34,579 bases of DNA from a virus: positions 1-34,579 of the IMG/VR virus record IMGVR_UViG_3300021406_000029; one strand, 5' to 3'. The first letter of the stretch is position 1. Each line of letters starts with the position of its first letter. Positions 8,442 through 15,293 of this stretch are shown piece by piece. The notes under the pieces were generated by a model. The model searched no databases. It worked only from the letters and a program-made list of their open reading frames with translations, and was not told where the DNA came from. Both the position numbers and the translations under genes were made by a program.

Positions 8442-8634
8442 GATGGAACGGCTGATAAAGCAGTTTTGGGATGTAAGCAAACCAAGCGTCGCTACAAGAG
8501 CTCCTCTCACAGAGATAGAGCAAGAACTCTACGAGGAGCGTGCAGCCATCATGCAGTACGATGCAGGTATGTCCCGCAAAGATGCAGAAATGGCCGCACT
8601 ACAATATATACTCGGTTATCGGCACAAGCCCTAG
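8425..8634 (+). CDS. Small protein with ERAAIM-type helical motif
   Basis: A 69-residue protein overlapping the previous gene by 17 bp. The segment YEERAAIMQYDAGMSRKDAE (about residues 37-56) resembles a short helical motif seen in phage and plasmid primase/replication proteins and in small orphan phage proteins, where its role is not settled. No good ribosome site precedes the ATG at 8425 or the alternative ATG at 8434, so expression by translational coupling is likely. Its TAG stop shares bases with the stop of the convergent gene at 8631. Confidence 0.55.
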   Translation: MATMSKMERLIKQFWDVSKPSVATRAPLTEIEQELYEERAAIMQYDAGMSRKDAEMAALQYILGYRHKP

Positions 8635-8891
8635 GCGGAAACATTGTGCGCAGGGATGCTGTCGGGACCAATCAGCTCATAGATCTTCGCATAAACGGAA
8701 TCAAACAACTCCACGGCTTTCTTATTGCCTTTAACCTTCTCGGATAGGTAACTTTCATTAGTGCCGAATATGACCTGCAGCGCGTAGTAGCCATCTTCTA
8801 GTTCCATTACGTGCATAAACTTGATCAACTCGATGTTGACGAGTACGCCCGCTTTCTTCTCAGTTGCGCCCAGTAGTATAAATTTAGCCAA
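8631..8891 (-). CDS. Small alpha/beta protein, family member 1
   Basis: An 86-residue protein starting with TTG at 8891 behind GAGGG. Pattern: short N-terminal strand (MAKFILL), a second strand with NIELIKFMHV, a beta hairpin (GYYALQVIFGT) and a C-terminal helix (KKAVELFDSVYAKIYELI). The next three upstream genes follow the same plan, so I treat them as diverged tandem copies. No enzyme motif, signal peptide or membrane segment. Function unknown; small diverged tandem copies near the packaging genes are compatible with inhibitors of host defence, but this is only a guess. Confidence 0.65.
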   Translation of the reverse strand: MAKFILLGATEKKAGVLVNIELIKFMHVMELEDGYYALQVIFGTNESYLSEKVKGNKKAVELFDSVYAKIYELIGPDSIPAHNVSA

Positions 8892-9123
8892 TTTTACCCT
8901 CTATTAGATCCAATACAATATTTCTCAAAAGGCGCGCCTCTTCTATTGTAGCAAAGGGCTTGCTAACCACCGTACTACCAGTCTCTGAATCAATCTGACA
9001 AATGCTAACAACCCATCCAGATAGGGCGCGACCTTCACATACCTCTATCTCTTTTACATAGTCTATATTAATTGTAAGATCACACTTAAAGTATTCTGTG
9101 GGTAAGCGTACAAATTTAGCCAT
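8884..9123 (-). CDS. Small alpha/beta protein, family member 2
   Basis: A 79-residue protein with the strong site AAAGGAG upstream of its ATG. It begins MAKFVRLPTEYF and has NIDYVKEIEV in the second strand, then a hairpin (GWVVSICQID) and a helix (EEARLLRNIVLDLIEG). The start MAKF and the N-I-x-x-(I/V)-K motif are shared with the gene at 8631-8891, which it overlaps by 8 bp. These shared positions support descent from a common copy, although overall identity is low. Function unknown. Confidence 0.65.
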   Translation of the reverse strand: MAKFVRLPTEYFKCDLTINIDYVKEIEVCEGRALSGWVVSICQIDSETGSTVVSKPFATIEEARLLRNIVLDLIEGKIG

Positions 9124-9138
9124 TTAGTTCTCCTTTTG

Positions 9139-9423
9139 TTATTGCTCATGCGATGATGGGGCTAGCACAAATGGCGCTCCATCCTGGACTATCGGACGTG
9201 CGTGCTGCAAACGTATTTGATCTGCTATGGTATAAAACATATTGAGAGCATCATACTCACTTTCGTAAGGTAAGCTAGAATATTCTGTAGAATTTACCAA
9301 AGTGATTACCAGCGTAAAATGATTAGGCGCTTCCCTATCGACAGCTAGTGCCGCGATATAGAATATATCTACAAGCACCTCCTCTCCATCAACAGGATCG
9401 GTCAGTTGTAAGTAGTCAGGCAT
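9139..9423 (-). CDS. Small alpha/beta protein, family member 3
   Basis: A 94-residue protein with GGAGG ten bases before the ATG. It follows the same order of elements as its two downstream neighbours: N-terminal strand (MPDYLQL), a strand with VDIFYIAALAV, a hairpin (HFTLVITLVN), then a helix (ALNMFYTIADQIRL), with an additional disordered C-terminal tail. The similarity is at the level of pattern rather than identity. It overlaps the previous gene by 22 bp. Function unknown. Confidence 0.6.
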   Translation of the reverse strand: MPDYLQLTDPVDGEEVLVDIFYIAALAVDREAPNHFTLVITLVNSTEYSSLPYESEYDALNMFYTIADQIRLQHARPIVQDGAPFVLAPSSHEQ

Positions 9424-9668
9424 TTGTCTTTATCCTCCATGTTCTCATAGATCAGCTTAAAGTACTGTTGTGCTTTCTCTTCTGTATGGAACGTATATTC
9501 AGTAGTCATGATGGCCTTATGATCTTCTTTCATACACACCTCAATGATCCATACATGCATCCATACGAGCTTATCTTTCCACAACTTGACGCCTGCTACC
9601 TCTTTCATTTCTAAGAGATGTACTTTGTTCTCATCATCGGTGATTAGGATATCCTTGCTCTTTCTCAT
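9402..9668 (-). CDS. Small alpha/beta protein, family member 4 (most diverged)
   Basis: An 88-residue protein. It starts MRKSKDILITDD, then has a strand HLLEMKEVAGVKL, a Trp-rich hairpin (WMHVWIIEVCM) and a C-terminal helix (EEKAQQYFKLIYENME). The fold order matches the three genes downstream. Its ATG overlaps the stop of the 49-residue gene at 9665 (ATGA), so the five genes from 9814 to 8631 are translated as a tight group. Function unknown. Confidence 0.6.
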   Translation of the reverse strand: MRKSKDILITDDENKVHLLEMKEVAGVKLWKDKLVWMHVWIIEVCMKEDHKAIMTTEYTFHTEEKAQQYFKLIYENMEDKDKCLTTYN

Positions 9669-9814
9669 TTCTTCCTACCTTCATGATCATCCCTCATCTT
9701 ATCGTATAAATACTCTAGCAGCATGAGTATGCATCCCATTTCCTTCTTGGTGAACCTGCGTTTAAAGCACTCATCGCACAACAATTTGATTCCCTTTACC
9801 GCCAAAGCATCCAT
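9665..9814 (-). CDS. Small Cys- and Lys-rich protein, 49 aa
   Basis: A 49-residue reading frame starting at ATG 9814 behind GGAGG (six-base spacing), three bases beyond the large-terminase stop, and ending in an ATGA overlap with the next gene. It contains LLCDECFKRRFTKKE with a C-x-x-C pair and a third Cys soon after (MGCILML), then a helical tail. A metal-binding knuckle with only one C-x-x-C pair would need dimerisation. The strong ribosome site and the tight fit between genes argue that it is real despite its size. Function unknown. Confidence 0.6.
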   Translation of the reverse strand: MDALAVKGIKLLCDECFKRRFTKKEMGCILMLLEYLYDKMRDDHEGRKK

Positions 9815-9816
9815 CG

Positions 9817-11310
9817 CTACCTCCCACCATATAATGCGTGATAATCCACGTTATTCCCACCGGGCCATTCAAAAGTTGCATCGAGCAGCCTACTCAAGGA
9901 ATCGATCATGTCGTCATGGATGCCTACAGGGAACGCTAGATACTCTTCTTCGATGAACTCCTCAATTAAATCTACTACAATACCTTCATAGTTGGTCTTC
10001 ACTAACTTCTCAGGAAGATACACGCGCTGCTCATAGAAGTAAGGAATAAGTCTACGGATACGATCCTCCTTGGAAAGGCTGCCACCGATCTCTGTGATGA
10101 AGAACCGATAGTTGCGCTCATCCATAGCTTTCTTCATATACTCAGCGTCAAGTTGCATTCCGTAACGCTCATAGAGCACATATTTAGGTCTGTACTTAGC
10201 ATGTAGTTGAAACAGGGCATCCTCGCGTTCTCTCAGGTTAAGTTTATCCCTAACCCAGTCCAGCACGTAAATGTTCCTGTCCTGTCCAAGGCCAACCACG
10301 CACATGGAGGTATAGTCACTGCTCTTCTTCTTAGAGGAGGCAGGATCGATCGTGATGTAGCAGTTATAAGCACTACTGCTAAGCTTGCCCTTGTAGAACA
10401 TGAGCCAGTCACGCATGAACTCGCCGCCACCCATCGGGGCAGGGTTCTGTTGGTATTGTCCAGCAAATGCGTAAGCACCGAGAGCCCTTTTTTCCTTCTC
10501 GATCAGCTCACCATTCATTCTATCGGGATGGAGTAGTTCCCCTTCCTCAACAGTCTTCTTGAATGCCCCAAAGTCATAGACATGTTTCTTCTCAGCAATA
10601 AGCTGGATCTTCAAATGCTCCCATCCACCCTTCTCGAGCAAATGTCCCGTCAGATCGTCCTGATGCAGTCTTTGCATAATAACAATGATAACACCGTTCT
10701 CCTTATCATTGAGCCTAGTAGCAAAGCTTTGGTCAAACCAAGTGTTGGCATTATCGCGCTCAGCTTGTGAACGAGCCTGCAGAGCCGACAAGGGATCGTC
10801 TACGATGAGGAAGTTGCCTCCTTCCCCCGTAACAGTGCCACCCGTTGATGTTGCGATTCTAAAACCCCTTTCCGTCGTAACATACTTGGCCTTGGTATTT
10901 TGATCTTCTAACAACTGAACATGAGGAAATAACCATTTGTACCATTCGGTCTGTATTACTGCCCTGCAATCTACTGAATGCTTCATGGATAGGTCGCTGG
11001 AGTAACTGGCGCACATGATCTGTTCACCTGGGTTGTGCCCCAGCAAGTATGCAGGGAAGGCCACACTAACAGAGATGGATTTCAGAAACCTAGGAGGGAT
11101 GTTGATGATCAGCCGTGTTATCTGCCTATCGCGACAGGCCTGGAGGTATTCTGCTATCAGATCAATGTGCCAGTTGTGTTTATAGGAAGCATTCGGATCC
11201 ACGACACGAAAGCATCCACGAATGAATTCGGATAGATTGGTACGATACTCTGCCTGGATCACTCGGATCTTTTCTTCTTCAGATAGTGTATCTAGGAAAC
11301 TTCCTTGCAT
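9817..11310 (-). CDS. terL: Terminase large subunit
   Basis: A 497-residue DNA-packaging motor. The ATPase half has the Walker A-like NIPPRFLKS (residues 70-78) and Walker B FLIVDDP (167-173). The nuclease half carries the RNase H-like acidic set: IDPASS with D322, YERYG with E381, and GIHDDMIDS with D466, D467 and D470. It cuts concatemers and pumps DNA through the portal. The start overlaps the small-terminase gene by 19 bp, a usual arrangement. The terminase order (small, large) is kept, but unlike P22 several small unknown genes lie between it and the portal. Confidence 0.93.
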   Translation of the reverse strand: MQGSFLDTLSEEEKIRVIQAEYRTNLSEFIRGCFRVVDPNASYKHNWHIDLIAEYLQACRDRQITRLIINIPPRFLKSISVSVAFPAYLLGHNPGEQIMCASYSSDLSMKHSVDCRAVIQTEWYKWLFPHVQLLEDQNTKAKYVTTERGFRIATSTGGTVTGEGGNFLIVDDPLSALQARSQAERDNANTWFDQSFATRLNDKENGVIIVIMQRLHQDDLTGHLLEKGGWEHLKIQLIAEKKHVYDFGAFKKTVEEGELLHPDRMNGELIEKEKRALGAYAFAGQYQQNPAPMGGGEFMRDWLMFYKGKLSSSAYNCYITIDPASSKKKSSDYTSMCVVGLGQDRNIYVLDWVRDKLNLREREDALFQLHAKYRPKYVLYERYGMQLDAEYMKKAMDERNYRFFITEIGGSLSKEDRIRRLIPYFYEQRVYLPEKLVKTNYEGIVVDLIEEFIEEEYLAFPVGIHDDMIDSLSRLLDATFEWPGGNNVDYHALYGGR

Positions 11311-11675
11311 TCTGTCTCTATAAGTCTCGATTTCATGCGCTCTAATATCTCAGCGTCTTCGTTTTTTAAGTTGTAGTTCACCATCACTTGGTTATTGATC
11401 GCCACTAAGGGATCTTTCTTCACTGGGATAATTCTATCCATAACGATTTTAATGCAGGTAACATCCCCTTGCTCAGCCAATTGTATGGTCTTAGAGATGA
11501 TACTTTCTGCTTTCTCTTCCATCATGGCCATGGCCTGTTTGACGGTAGATTTAAAGTTCAAAGTACCTTTTGGCTTGCCTCCAGGGTTGCCTGATTTACC
11601 CTTTTGGAACCCATTATACCTAAGTTTTTCAGGTTGAATTTCTGTTGTTTTCTGAACTTCAACAGCTTCATTCAT
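11292..11675 (-). CDS. DUF5681-type protein, probable small terminase
   Basis: A 127-residue protein with the FQKGKSGNPGGKPKG motif (residues 23-37) typical of the DUF5681 domain, often found directly upstream of large terminase genes, then a helical basic region (FKSTVKQAMAMMEEK) and a C-terminal helical region. The gene overlaps the large terminase. Small terminases bind the packaging site and regulate the motor. The DUF5681 assignment is fairly firm; the small-terminase role rests on context. The ribosome site is weak. Confidence 0.7.
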   Translation of the reverse strand: MNEAVEVQKTTEIQPEKLRYNGFQKGKSGNPGGKPKGTLNFKSTVKQAMAMMEEKAESIISKTIQLAEQGDVTCIKIVMDRIIPVKKDPLVAINNQVMVNYNLKNEDAEILERMKSRLIETECKEVS

Positions 11676-11677
11676 GA

Positions 11678-11908
11678 TTACAAATCATCTGGACTAGAGT
11701 GAATACGAGGAACAATCCTCACAGGAACAACTTTTGCATGCTTAATTATTTTAGATGTATAGCTCTGTAAGTCGCGCACAGCCTGATCTGTTGGAGTTTC
11801 ATTCATAGCAGCCACAATGCTTGCGAACTGCACCCGTACATCATTATTAAGTGCCATCATCTTATCTACCTCCAACTTATCCTGCAAAGTCATGCGATCA
11901 GATTTCAT
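11678..11908 (-). CDS. Unknown small protein
   Basis: A 76-residue protein behind AGGGA. The N-terminal 50 residues look helical and charged (LQDKLEVDKMMALNN), followed by a more extended, Pro- and Val-rich C-terminus (AKVVPVRIVPRIHSS). No known motif. It lies 2 bp from the DUF5681 gene and overlaps the next gene, so it belongs to the packaging transcript. A DNA-binding or packaging accessory role is only suggested by place. Confidence 0.55.
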   Translation of the reverse strand: MKSDRMTLQDKLEVDKMMALNNDVRVQFASIVAAMNETPTDQAVRDLQSYTSKIIKHAKVVPVRIVPRIHSSPDDL

Positions 11909-12096
11909 ACTTTTTCCCTGGGCATTAAATGAATTATAGGACAGATCTCTATAAGTTCTTCAATCTCGCCTTCTATTTCAAAAAGATTGTTTCTGAGTTC
12001 ATTCATTAGATAAACATGATGATTGAGGTCTTCCCAATAACCTTCAATCCTATTCTTTAACTCGGAAAGTCTCTCCAGAAGATTCATACTTTTCAT
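11905..12096 (-). CDS. Small coiled-coil protein
   Basis: A 63-residue, highly helical protein with Leu/Ile at heptad spacing (LLERLSELKNRIEGY, then LFEIEGEIEELIEI) and no transmembrane segment. It overlaps both neighbours by 4 bp, implying coupled translation. I cannot assign a function; small coiled-coil proteins next to terminases sometimes aid packaging, but nothing here is diagnostic. Confidence 0.55.
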   Translation of the reverse strand: MKSMNLLERLSELKNRIEGYWEDLNHHVYLMNELRNNLFEIEGEIEELIEICPIIHLMPREKV

Positions 12097-12296
12097 AGTT
12101 TAGCTTCCAAATTAGCCATCTTTACTTTGAGTGCATCAATCTCAGACAACAGGTCCACTTTGACCTTTGAAACAGAGGCATCGAAATGATTCAGCATAAC
12201 GCCTGCATGATCTTCTAGAGTGCTTTTGAACTTCTCTGCAAACATTTCCAAGTCTGTTTTTACTTCCGTAGCTGCGCCTTCAATAATATTGCTCAT
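12093..12296 (-). CDS. Small helical protein, phasin-like pattern
   Basis: A 67-residue protein taken from the ATG at 12296, which has GGGAG eight bases upstream; a longer frame starting further upstream would run through the operator and lacks a ribosome site. The sequence is one long amphipathic helix pair (VKTDLEMFAEKFKSTLED, then VKVDLLSEIDALKVKMANLE). The C-terminal SEIDALKxKxANLExKL pattern resembles short leucine-zipper oligomerisation tails. It is the first gene of the packaging operon and lies just behind a TTGTATACAA palindrome. Confidence 0.55.
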   Translation of the reverse strand: MSNIIEGAATEVKTDLEMFAEKFKSTLEDHAGVMLNHFDASVSKVKVDLLSEIDALKVKMANLEAKL

Positions 12297-12320
12297 CTTA
12301 TGCTCCCTTGTATGCTTTAA

Positions 12321-12330
12321 TTGTATACAA
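12321..12330. promoter_or_regulatory. TTGTATACAA palindrome between divergent genes
   Basis: A perfect 10-bp palindrome located 25 bp upstream of the 12296 gene and 55 bp upstream of the 12385 gene. An imperfect copy (TTGTATGCTT) follows at 12308-12317. On the minus strand the sequence includes TACAAT, a possible -10 element, so a bound protein would block the packaging operon promoter. Confidence 0.6.
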
Positions 12331-12384
12331 ATAATAGCAAGTCTCGTAGAGTAAATCAATCAGTAATTACATTATGGAGTAAAA

Positions 12385-12777
12385 ATGTTGGATGTTGGAT
12401 TAGGGCCCACAGAAGCACAATTATGCATTCAGTTTATGAATCAGCTAAACCAGCTAAAGCAGCTAAATTACTTCGAGACGCCTTTCATCATCATGCATGT
12501 GGCCAACGAGCGTAAGTCTACGGGAAGCAAACTGAATGATATGCTTTACAACAAGAAGCTCAAAGCAATGGGGATGCTTAAAGGCGCTCCAGATTACATC
12601 ATTACCTATCGTTTTGGTAAAACCGCTGCAATTGAATTCAAGAGAAATGCTAAATGCAAGCCTTCTCCAGCACAAATGGCCTTCAGGGAAGAATGGGAAG
12701 ATCTAGGAGCACCCTATCTACTGACTTACAGCGTCGAGGAAGCTATAGGATTTATCCATGATTTAACTGAATTATAA
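12385..12777 (+). CDS. VRR-NUC family nuclease (PD-(D/E)xK)
   Basis: A 130-residue protein with the compact PD-(D/E)xK nuclease core of the VRR-NUC family: an early acidic residue (E10 in TEAQ), MHVANER (37-43), the basic GSKLNDMLYNKK region, GAPDYII with D70, then IEFKR with E84 and K86, and PSPAQ (Q97) followed by a C-terminal helix pair. Phage VRR-NUC proteins act on branched or flap DNA, often as Holliday-junction resolvase-like enzymes clearing replication or recombination intermediates before packaging. GGAG precedes the ATG. It stands divergent from the packaging operon and shares its operator region. The family call is strong; the substrate is inferred. Confidence 0.82.
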   Translation: MLDVGLGPTEAQLCIQFMNQLNQLKQLNYFETPFIIMHVANERKSTGSKLNDMLYNKKLKAMGMLKGAPDYIITYRFGKTAAIEFKRNAKCKPSPAQMAFREEWEDLGAPYLLTYSVEEAIGFIHDLTEL

Positions 12778-12796
12778 TGCTTTCTTATATTTTCTA

Positions 12797-12825
12797 TTGA
12801 CAACTACGCTATTTTATACTATTCT
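12797..12825 (+). promoter_or_regulatory. Sigma70 promoter for the 12855 gene
   Basis: Consensus -35 TTGACA (12797-12802) and -10 TATTCT (12820-12825) with a 17-bp spacer. A second possible -10 (TATACT, 12815-12820) lies inside the spacer. The start codon with AAAGGAG follows 29 bp downstream. No TGTATACA site overlaps it, so this gene may be expressed constitutively or early. Confidence 0.65.
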
Positions 12826-12854
12826 ATTGTTATCTTATGATAAAGGAGATAGCA

Positions 12855-13250
12855 ATGCAGCACTTTAAAACCATACAACAATACGGTCAGGATCTCATAA
12901 CCGAGTTTGTCTGCGCAGTGGAAAGAGAATGCCCCCAAGAAATGGTGAGGGAACAATCCTATGTAGAACACTTCAAGCGCACAGTAGGTACATTCCTTTC
13001 GCTTGCTAATGATGACTATGCAGCAAAGCAGGCTAAGGTGAGAGGCTGGGATGATTACGCTGCCAAAGTGATCGATGCAATGTTCGATCGTAGTTATGAA
13101 GGCATTGTGTATGATGACAGTTTGGACAACATTACTAATCTATGCGAGGAGCTCATCTCAGCAATCGAATGTGTTTCTGAGGAAATGGATGATGCTGAAT
13201 ACGAACATAAACGTCAACTTGTGAGTGATTACAGATGGATGGTATTGTAA
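12855..13250 (+). CDS. Unknown acidic protein
   Basis: A 131-residue protein from ATG 12855, which has AAAGGAG six bases upstream; the in-frame ATG at 12837 would place that site inside the gene. It is acidic and almost wholly helical (ITEFVCAVERECPQ; LCEELISAIECVSEEMDD), with no membrane segment. Repeated Asp/Glu clusters and small size fit an early host-takeover or DNA-mimic protein, but I cannot support a specific function. It has its own good promoter and ends just before a strong bidirectional terminator. Confidence 0.65.
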   Translation: MQHFKTIQQYGQDLITEFVCAVERECPQEMVREQSYVEHFKRTVGTFLSLANDDYAAKQAKVRGWDDYAAKVIDAMFDRSYEGIVYDDSLDNITNLCEELISAIECVSEEMDDAEYEHKRQLVSDYRWMVL

Positions 13251-13254
13251 TCTG

Positions 13255-13262
13255 TGTATACA
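13255..13262. promoter_or_regulatory. TGTATACA palindrome downstream of the 12855 gene
   Basis: A perfect 8-bp palindrome located five bases after the stop codon, between two convergent genes. It is the one copy that does not sit upstream of any gene, which weakens a pure promoter-operator reading unless it acts at a distance, for example by looping. Confidence 0.45.
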
Positions 13263-13280
13263 TCTGATATAAAAACTCTG

Positions 13281-13330
13281 CCAGGAAGGGTAAGATATCG
13301 CTGCGATAACTTCACTTTCCTCCTTCCTGG
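13281..13330. terminator. Bidirectional terminator between convergent genes
   Basis: Arms CCAGGAAGG (13281-13289) and CCTTCCTGG (13322-13330) pair perfectly over 9 bp. The loop holds an inner hairpin TATCG-CTG-CGATA (about 13296-13308). The plus-strand arm is followed by TTCTTTATT and the minus-strand arm by AGAGTTTTTAT, so both directions end in a T-rich tract. It separates the convergent 12855 and 13335 genes. The large loop is unusual for an intrinsic terminator but the context is right. Confidence 0.7.
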
Positions 13331-13334
13331 TTCT

Positions 13335-14891
13335 TTATTGATAGCACTCTGCGGTTTCTAACATTGCAAGCTGTTCTTTCGTTCTGGCAATAAAGGCCGC
13401 ACTCAATTCATTCTTCTTGGAAAGTATCTCTTCCGTATCTGGTCTGCCATAAGTTGTGGCGAGTACGTATTCCCCACCAAGCCTAACGATCTCTCTCTCG
13501 ATATCGCTAACGCAAGCGCTTTGTTGTTCTACCAACAATGCATGCAATTCATTTTCTAATTCTTTTAAGAGTGCTGCATGACCGCTATCGCGTGCTTTAA
13601 CCATCCTAAAACCCAATGATATTCTAGCACGCTCAAAGTCTGTACAAACTGGCTTGGCTGCTTCAGGTCTAGCTATTGCCTGACAACGCATCTCGTGAGG
13701 AGTGTATCCTACAGGCTTGGATGAATTTCCGTACTTCTTTACACTTTCCTGCTTGTATTTGGATTGCCTATTGATCCATGCAAACCAATGCTCCGAATAT
13801 CTTTCTGGGGCAGCTGCTTTTGTACCCCGGTTAGGACTGAGATTGTATTGCTTAAACATCCGGAACTCTCTTTCTATCTCTTCAGGAGTAAAGCCAAGCA
13901 TCCTGCCATCCTTGATCATGGAATCACTTAACTGCAGGTCACTAATTGCAATGAGATTGCTCATATTTTCATCCTTTTCCTTCTTATTTTTAAAAAATGC
14001 ATACATTCGTAGGTTAACAAAACCCGAGTCCTGGATTGTTGGAACCAATACATCCATGCATTCATGCTTTTTTATTTCTTTTTTCTTTGATTTGTACCTG
14101 TGCCGGATAATAAAGCGGTAAAATACCTGAGAATTCGACCTGATAGCCTCCAGCTTGGTGATTCTTTCGTGTAATAAATACAGCCAGTAAGGATTATTAT
14201 TATATTCTATAGTCTGTTCTCGCACAGGAATCTGGAAGTCATAAGAGGCTTTCTTACGATTCTCAGTTCGATGATCTTGGTAATCAGGATTTCTCACTAC
14301 CAGTCTAGTATCATATCCTAAGCAACGATTTAGATAATCCTCATCCATCTCGAGCTCTGCCAGTCTCTCCATATCAAGACGGAACATTCGAGTGTTGTCT
14401 TTCATGATCTTTCCGTTTTTCCTGATGACGCGCTGCAAGCCTTTAGGCGTTTCCTGAACAATGAGAATGCCCAGCTTTATCAAATCAGCAAATATACGAC
14501 GTACAGTCATCTCGGAGACAGAACAATTGCTCAAAATGTAATTGGCAAATTGTTTGTAAGTGGCTTTCCACCAGAAATGCTCTTCATCCCAGAGGCCAAA
14601 GCGGGAAATCTTGATCTTACCAGCAAGCTTGGCTATCTTGAAAGTACGCGCTTGTGAATGAAGGGTATTAGTAGCATAAGCTAATAGGTTTCGTCTGGGA
14701 ACAAAAGGGAAGCGACTGTCAGGACCACATAGATAGGGAAGGTCCAGTTTCTCCTGGAAAGGTCTTTTACGACGGTTCGACTTAGAGTCGAAGCTATCAC
14801 CAGGAGTTGCAACTTGTTCTAAGGAACCTTCACTATTTGCAATCTGTAGTGCTTTTTCGTATTGACAGTAGGTATTTTTAGAAGTATACAT
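13335..14891 (-). CDS. Replication initiator-like protein with winged helix
   Basis: A 518-residue basic protein. A winged-helix segment lies at about 108-147 (YKQFANYILSNCSVSEMT then VRRIFADLIKLGILIVQE), as in plasmid and phage replication initiators. A Lys/Arg-rich middle (KSKKKEIKK near 268) follows. Residues about 325-380 have a DnaT-like pattern (GFTPEEIEREFRMFK, HWFAWINRQSKYK) that in other proteins contacts single-stranded DNA and loads helicase. No helicase, primase or polymerase motif is present. Iteron-like repeats and a strong hairpin lie immediately upstream. I infer that it recruits the host replication machinery at that origin. The ribosome site is poor (AGGA about 13 bases upstream), and its start codon overlaps a TGTATACT sequence, so it may be tightly regulated. 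Confidence 0.65.
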   Translation of the reverse strand: MYTSKNTYCQYEKALQIANSEGSLEQVATPGDSFDSKSNRRKRPFQEKLDLPYLCGPDSRFPFVPRRNLLAYATNTLHSQARTFKIAKLAGKIKISRFGLWDEEHFWWKATYKQFANYILSNCSVSEMTVRRIFADLIKLGILIVQETPKGLQRVIRKNGKIMKDNTRMFRLDMERLAELEMDEDYLNRCLGYDTRLVVRNPDYQDHRTENRKKASYDFQIPVREQTIEYNNNPYWLYLLHERITKLEAIRSNSQVFYRFIIRHRYKSKKKEIKKHECMDVLVPTIQDSGFVNLRMYAFFKNKKEKDENMSNLIAISDLQLSDSMIKDGRMLGFTPEEIEREFRMFKQYNLSPNRGTKAAAPERYSEHWFAWINRQSKYKQESVKKYGNSSKPVGYTPHEMRCQAIARPEAAKPVCTDFERARISLGFRMVKARDSGHAALLKELENELHALLVEQQSACVSDIEREIVRLGGEYVLATTYGRPDTEEILSKKNELSAAFIARTKEQLAMLETAECYQ

Positions 14892-14948
14892 TTAATAACA
14901 AATCGTTCCTGTAGTCAGATACTTGTATGTTTTGTTGTAGCAAATCGA

Positions 14949-14988
14949 TTGGTTCTAATAACAGTTGGTTGGTTCTAATGACAATTGG
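14949..14988. repeat. Two tandem 20-bp iteron-like repeats
   Basis: TTGGTTCTAATAACAGTTGG at 14949-14968 is followed without gap by TTGGTTCTAATGACAATTGG at 14969-14988, with two differences. They lie 58 bp upstream of the initiator-like gene in a 270-bp noncoding stretch. Short tandem repeats beside an initiator gene are the classic layout of an iteron origin. Two copies is few; related TTG-rich sequence follows. An operator function is the main alternative. Confidence 0.6.
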
Positions 14989-15032
14989 GCCGGTTGTTTT
15001 GTTTGATAGGTTTTGAAAAGACTCTATTGCGT

Positions 15033-15082
15033 GGGCCGCCAAACGCTTTCTTCCCGTCTAAAGGTTTCGGCGTAAGCGGCCC
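15033..15082. other. GC-rich hairpin in probable origin region
   Basis: GGGCCGC (15033-15039) and GCGGCCC (15076-15082) form a 7-bp perfect GC stem. The interior can extend it imperfectly (CCAAAC with GTTTCGG). The plus-strand right arm is followed by an AT-rich tract (GTTATTTAAAATTT), which resembles an unwinding element or a weak terminator. On the minus strand no T tract follows. Together with the adjacent repeats it suggests an origin region, but a terminator for rightward transcription is possible. Confidence 0.5.
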
Positions 15083-15146
15083 GTTATTTAAAATTTCCCT
15101 ATTATTATCATATATTTAAGCTAGTAAGCAAGCACTTATTCTGCTT

Positions 15147-15156
15147 TTGTATACAA
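15147..15156. promoter_or_regulatory. TTGTATACAA palindrome upstream of the initiator region
   Basis: A perfect 10-bp palindrome, 6 bp beyond the stop codon of the 43-residue membrane protein gene and about 255 bp upstream of the initiator start. If the initiator is transcribed from here, the palindrome would cover its promoter. Confidence 0.55.
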
Positions 15157-15161
15157 TTATT

Positions 15162-15293
15162 TTATTTGAACAGCGGTCTGACAAATTCCAGCACCCACAT
15201 TCCCATCAAGATAAATCCTCCAACAGCCGCCAAATCCGCCATTTTGCCAGCGGTTCTCATTACAAACCCACCAGCGTTTTCATCTTTTTCCAT
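15162..15293 (-). CDS. Small single-TM protein, 43 aa
   Basis: A 43-residue frame from ATG 15293 with GAGG upstream, overlapping the end of the IS30-like HTH gene by 34 bp. After a charged start (MEKDENAGG) and a basic residue or two, residues about 19-38 form one hydrophobic helix (ADLAAVGGFILMGMWVLEF), ending RPLFK. This looks like a small inner-membrane protein. Size and topology would also suit a phage superinfection or growth inhibitor, but this is inference only. Confidence 0.55.
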   Translation of the reverse strand: MEKDENAGGFVMRTAGKMADLAAVGGFILMGMWVLEFVRPLFK

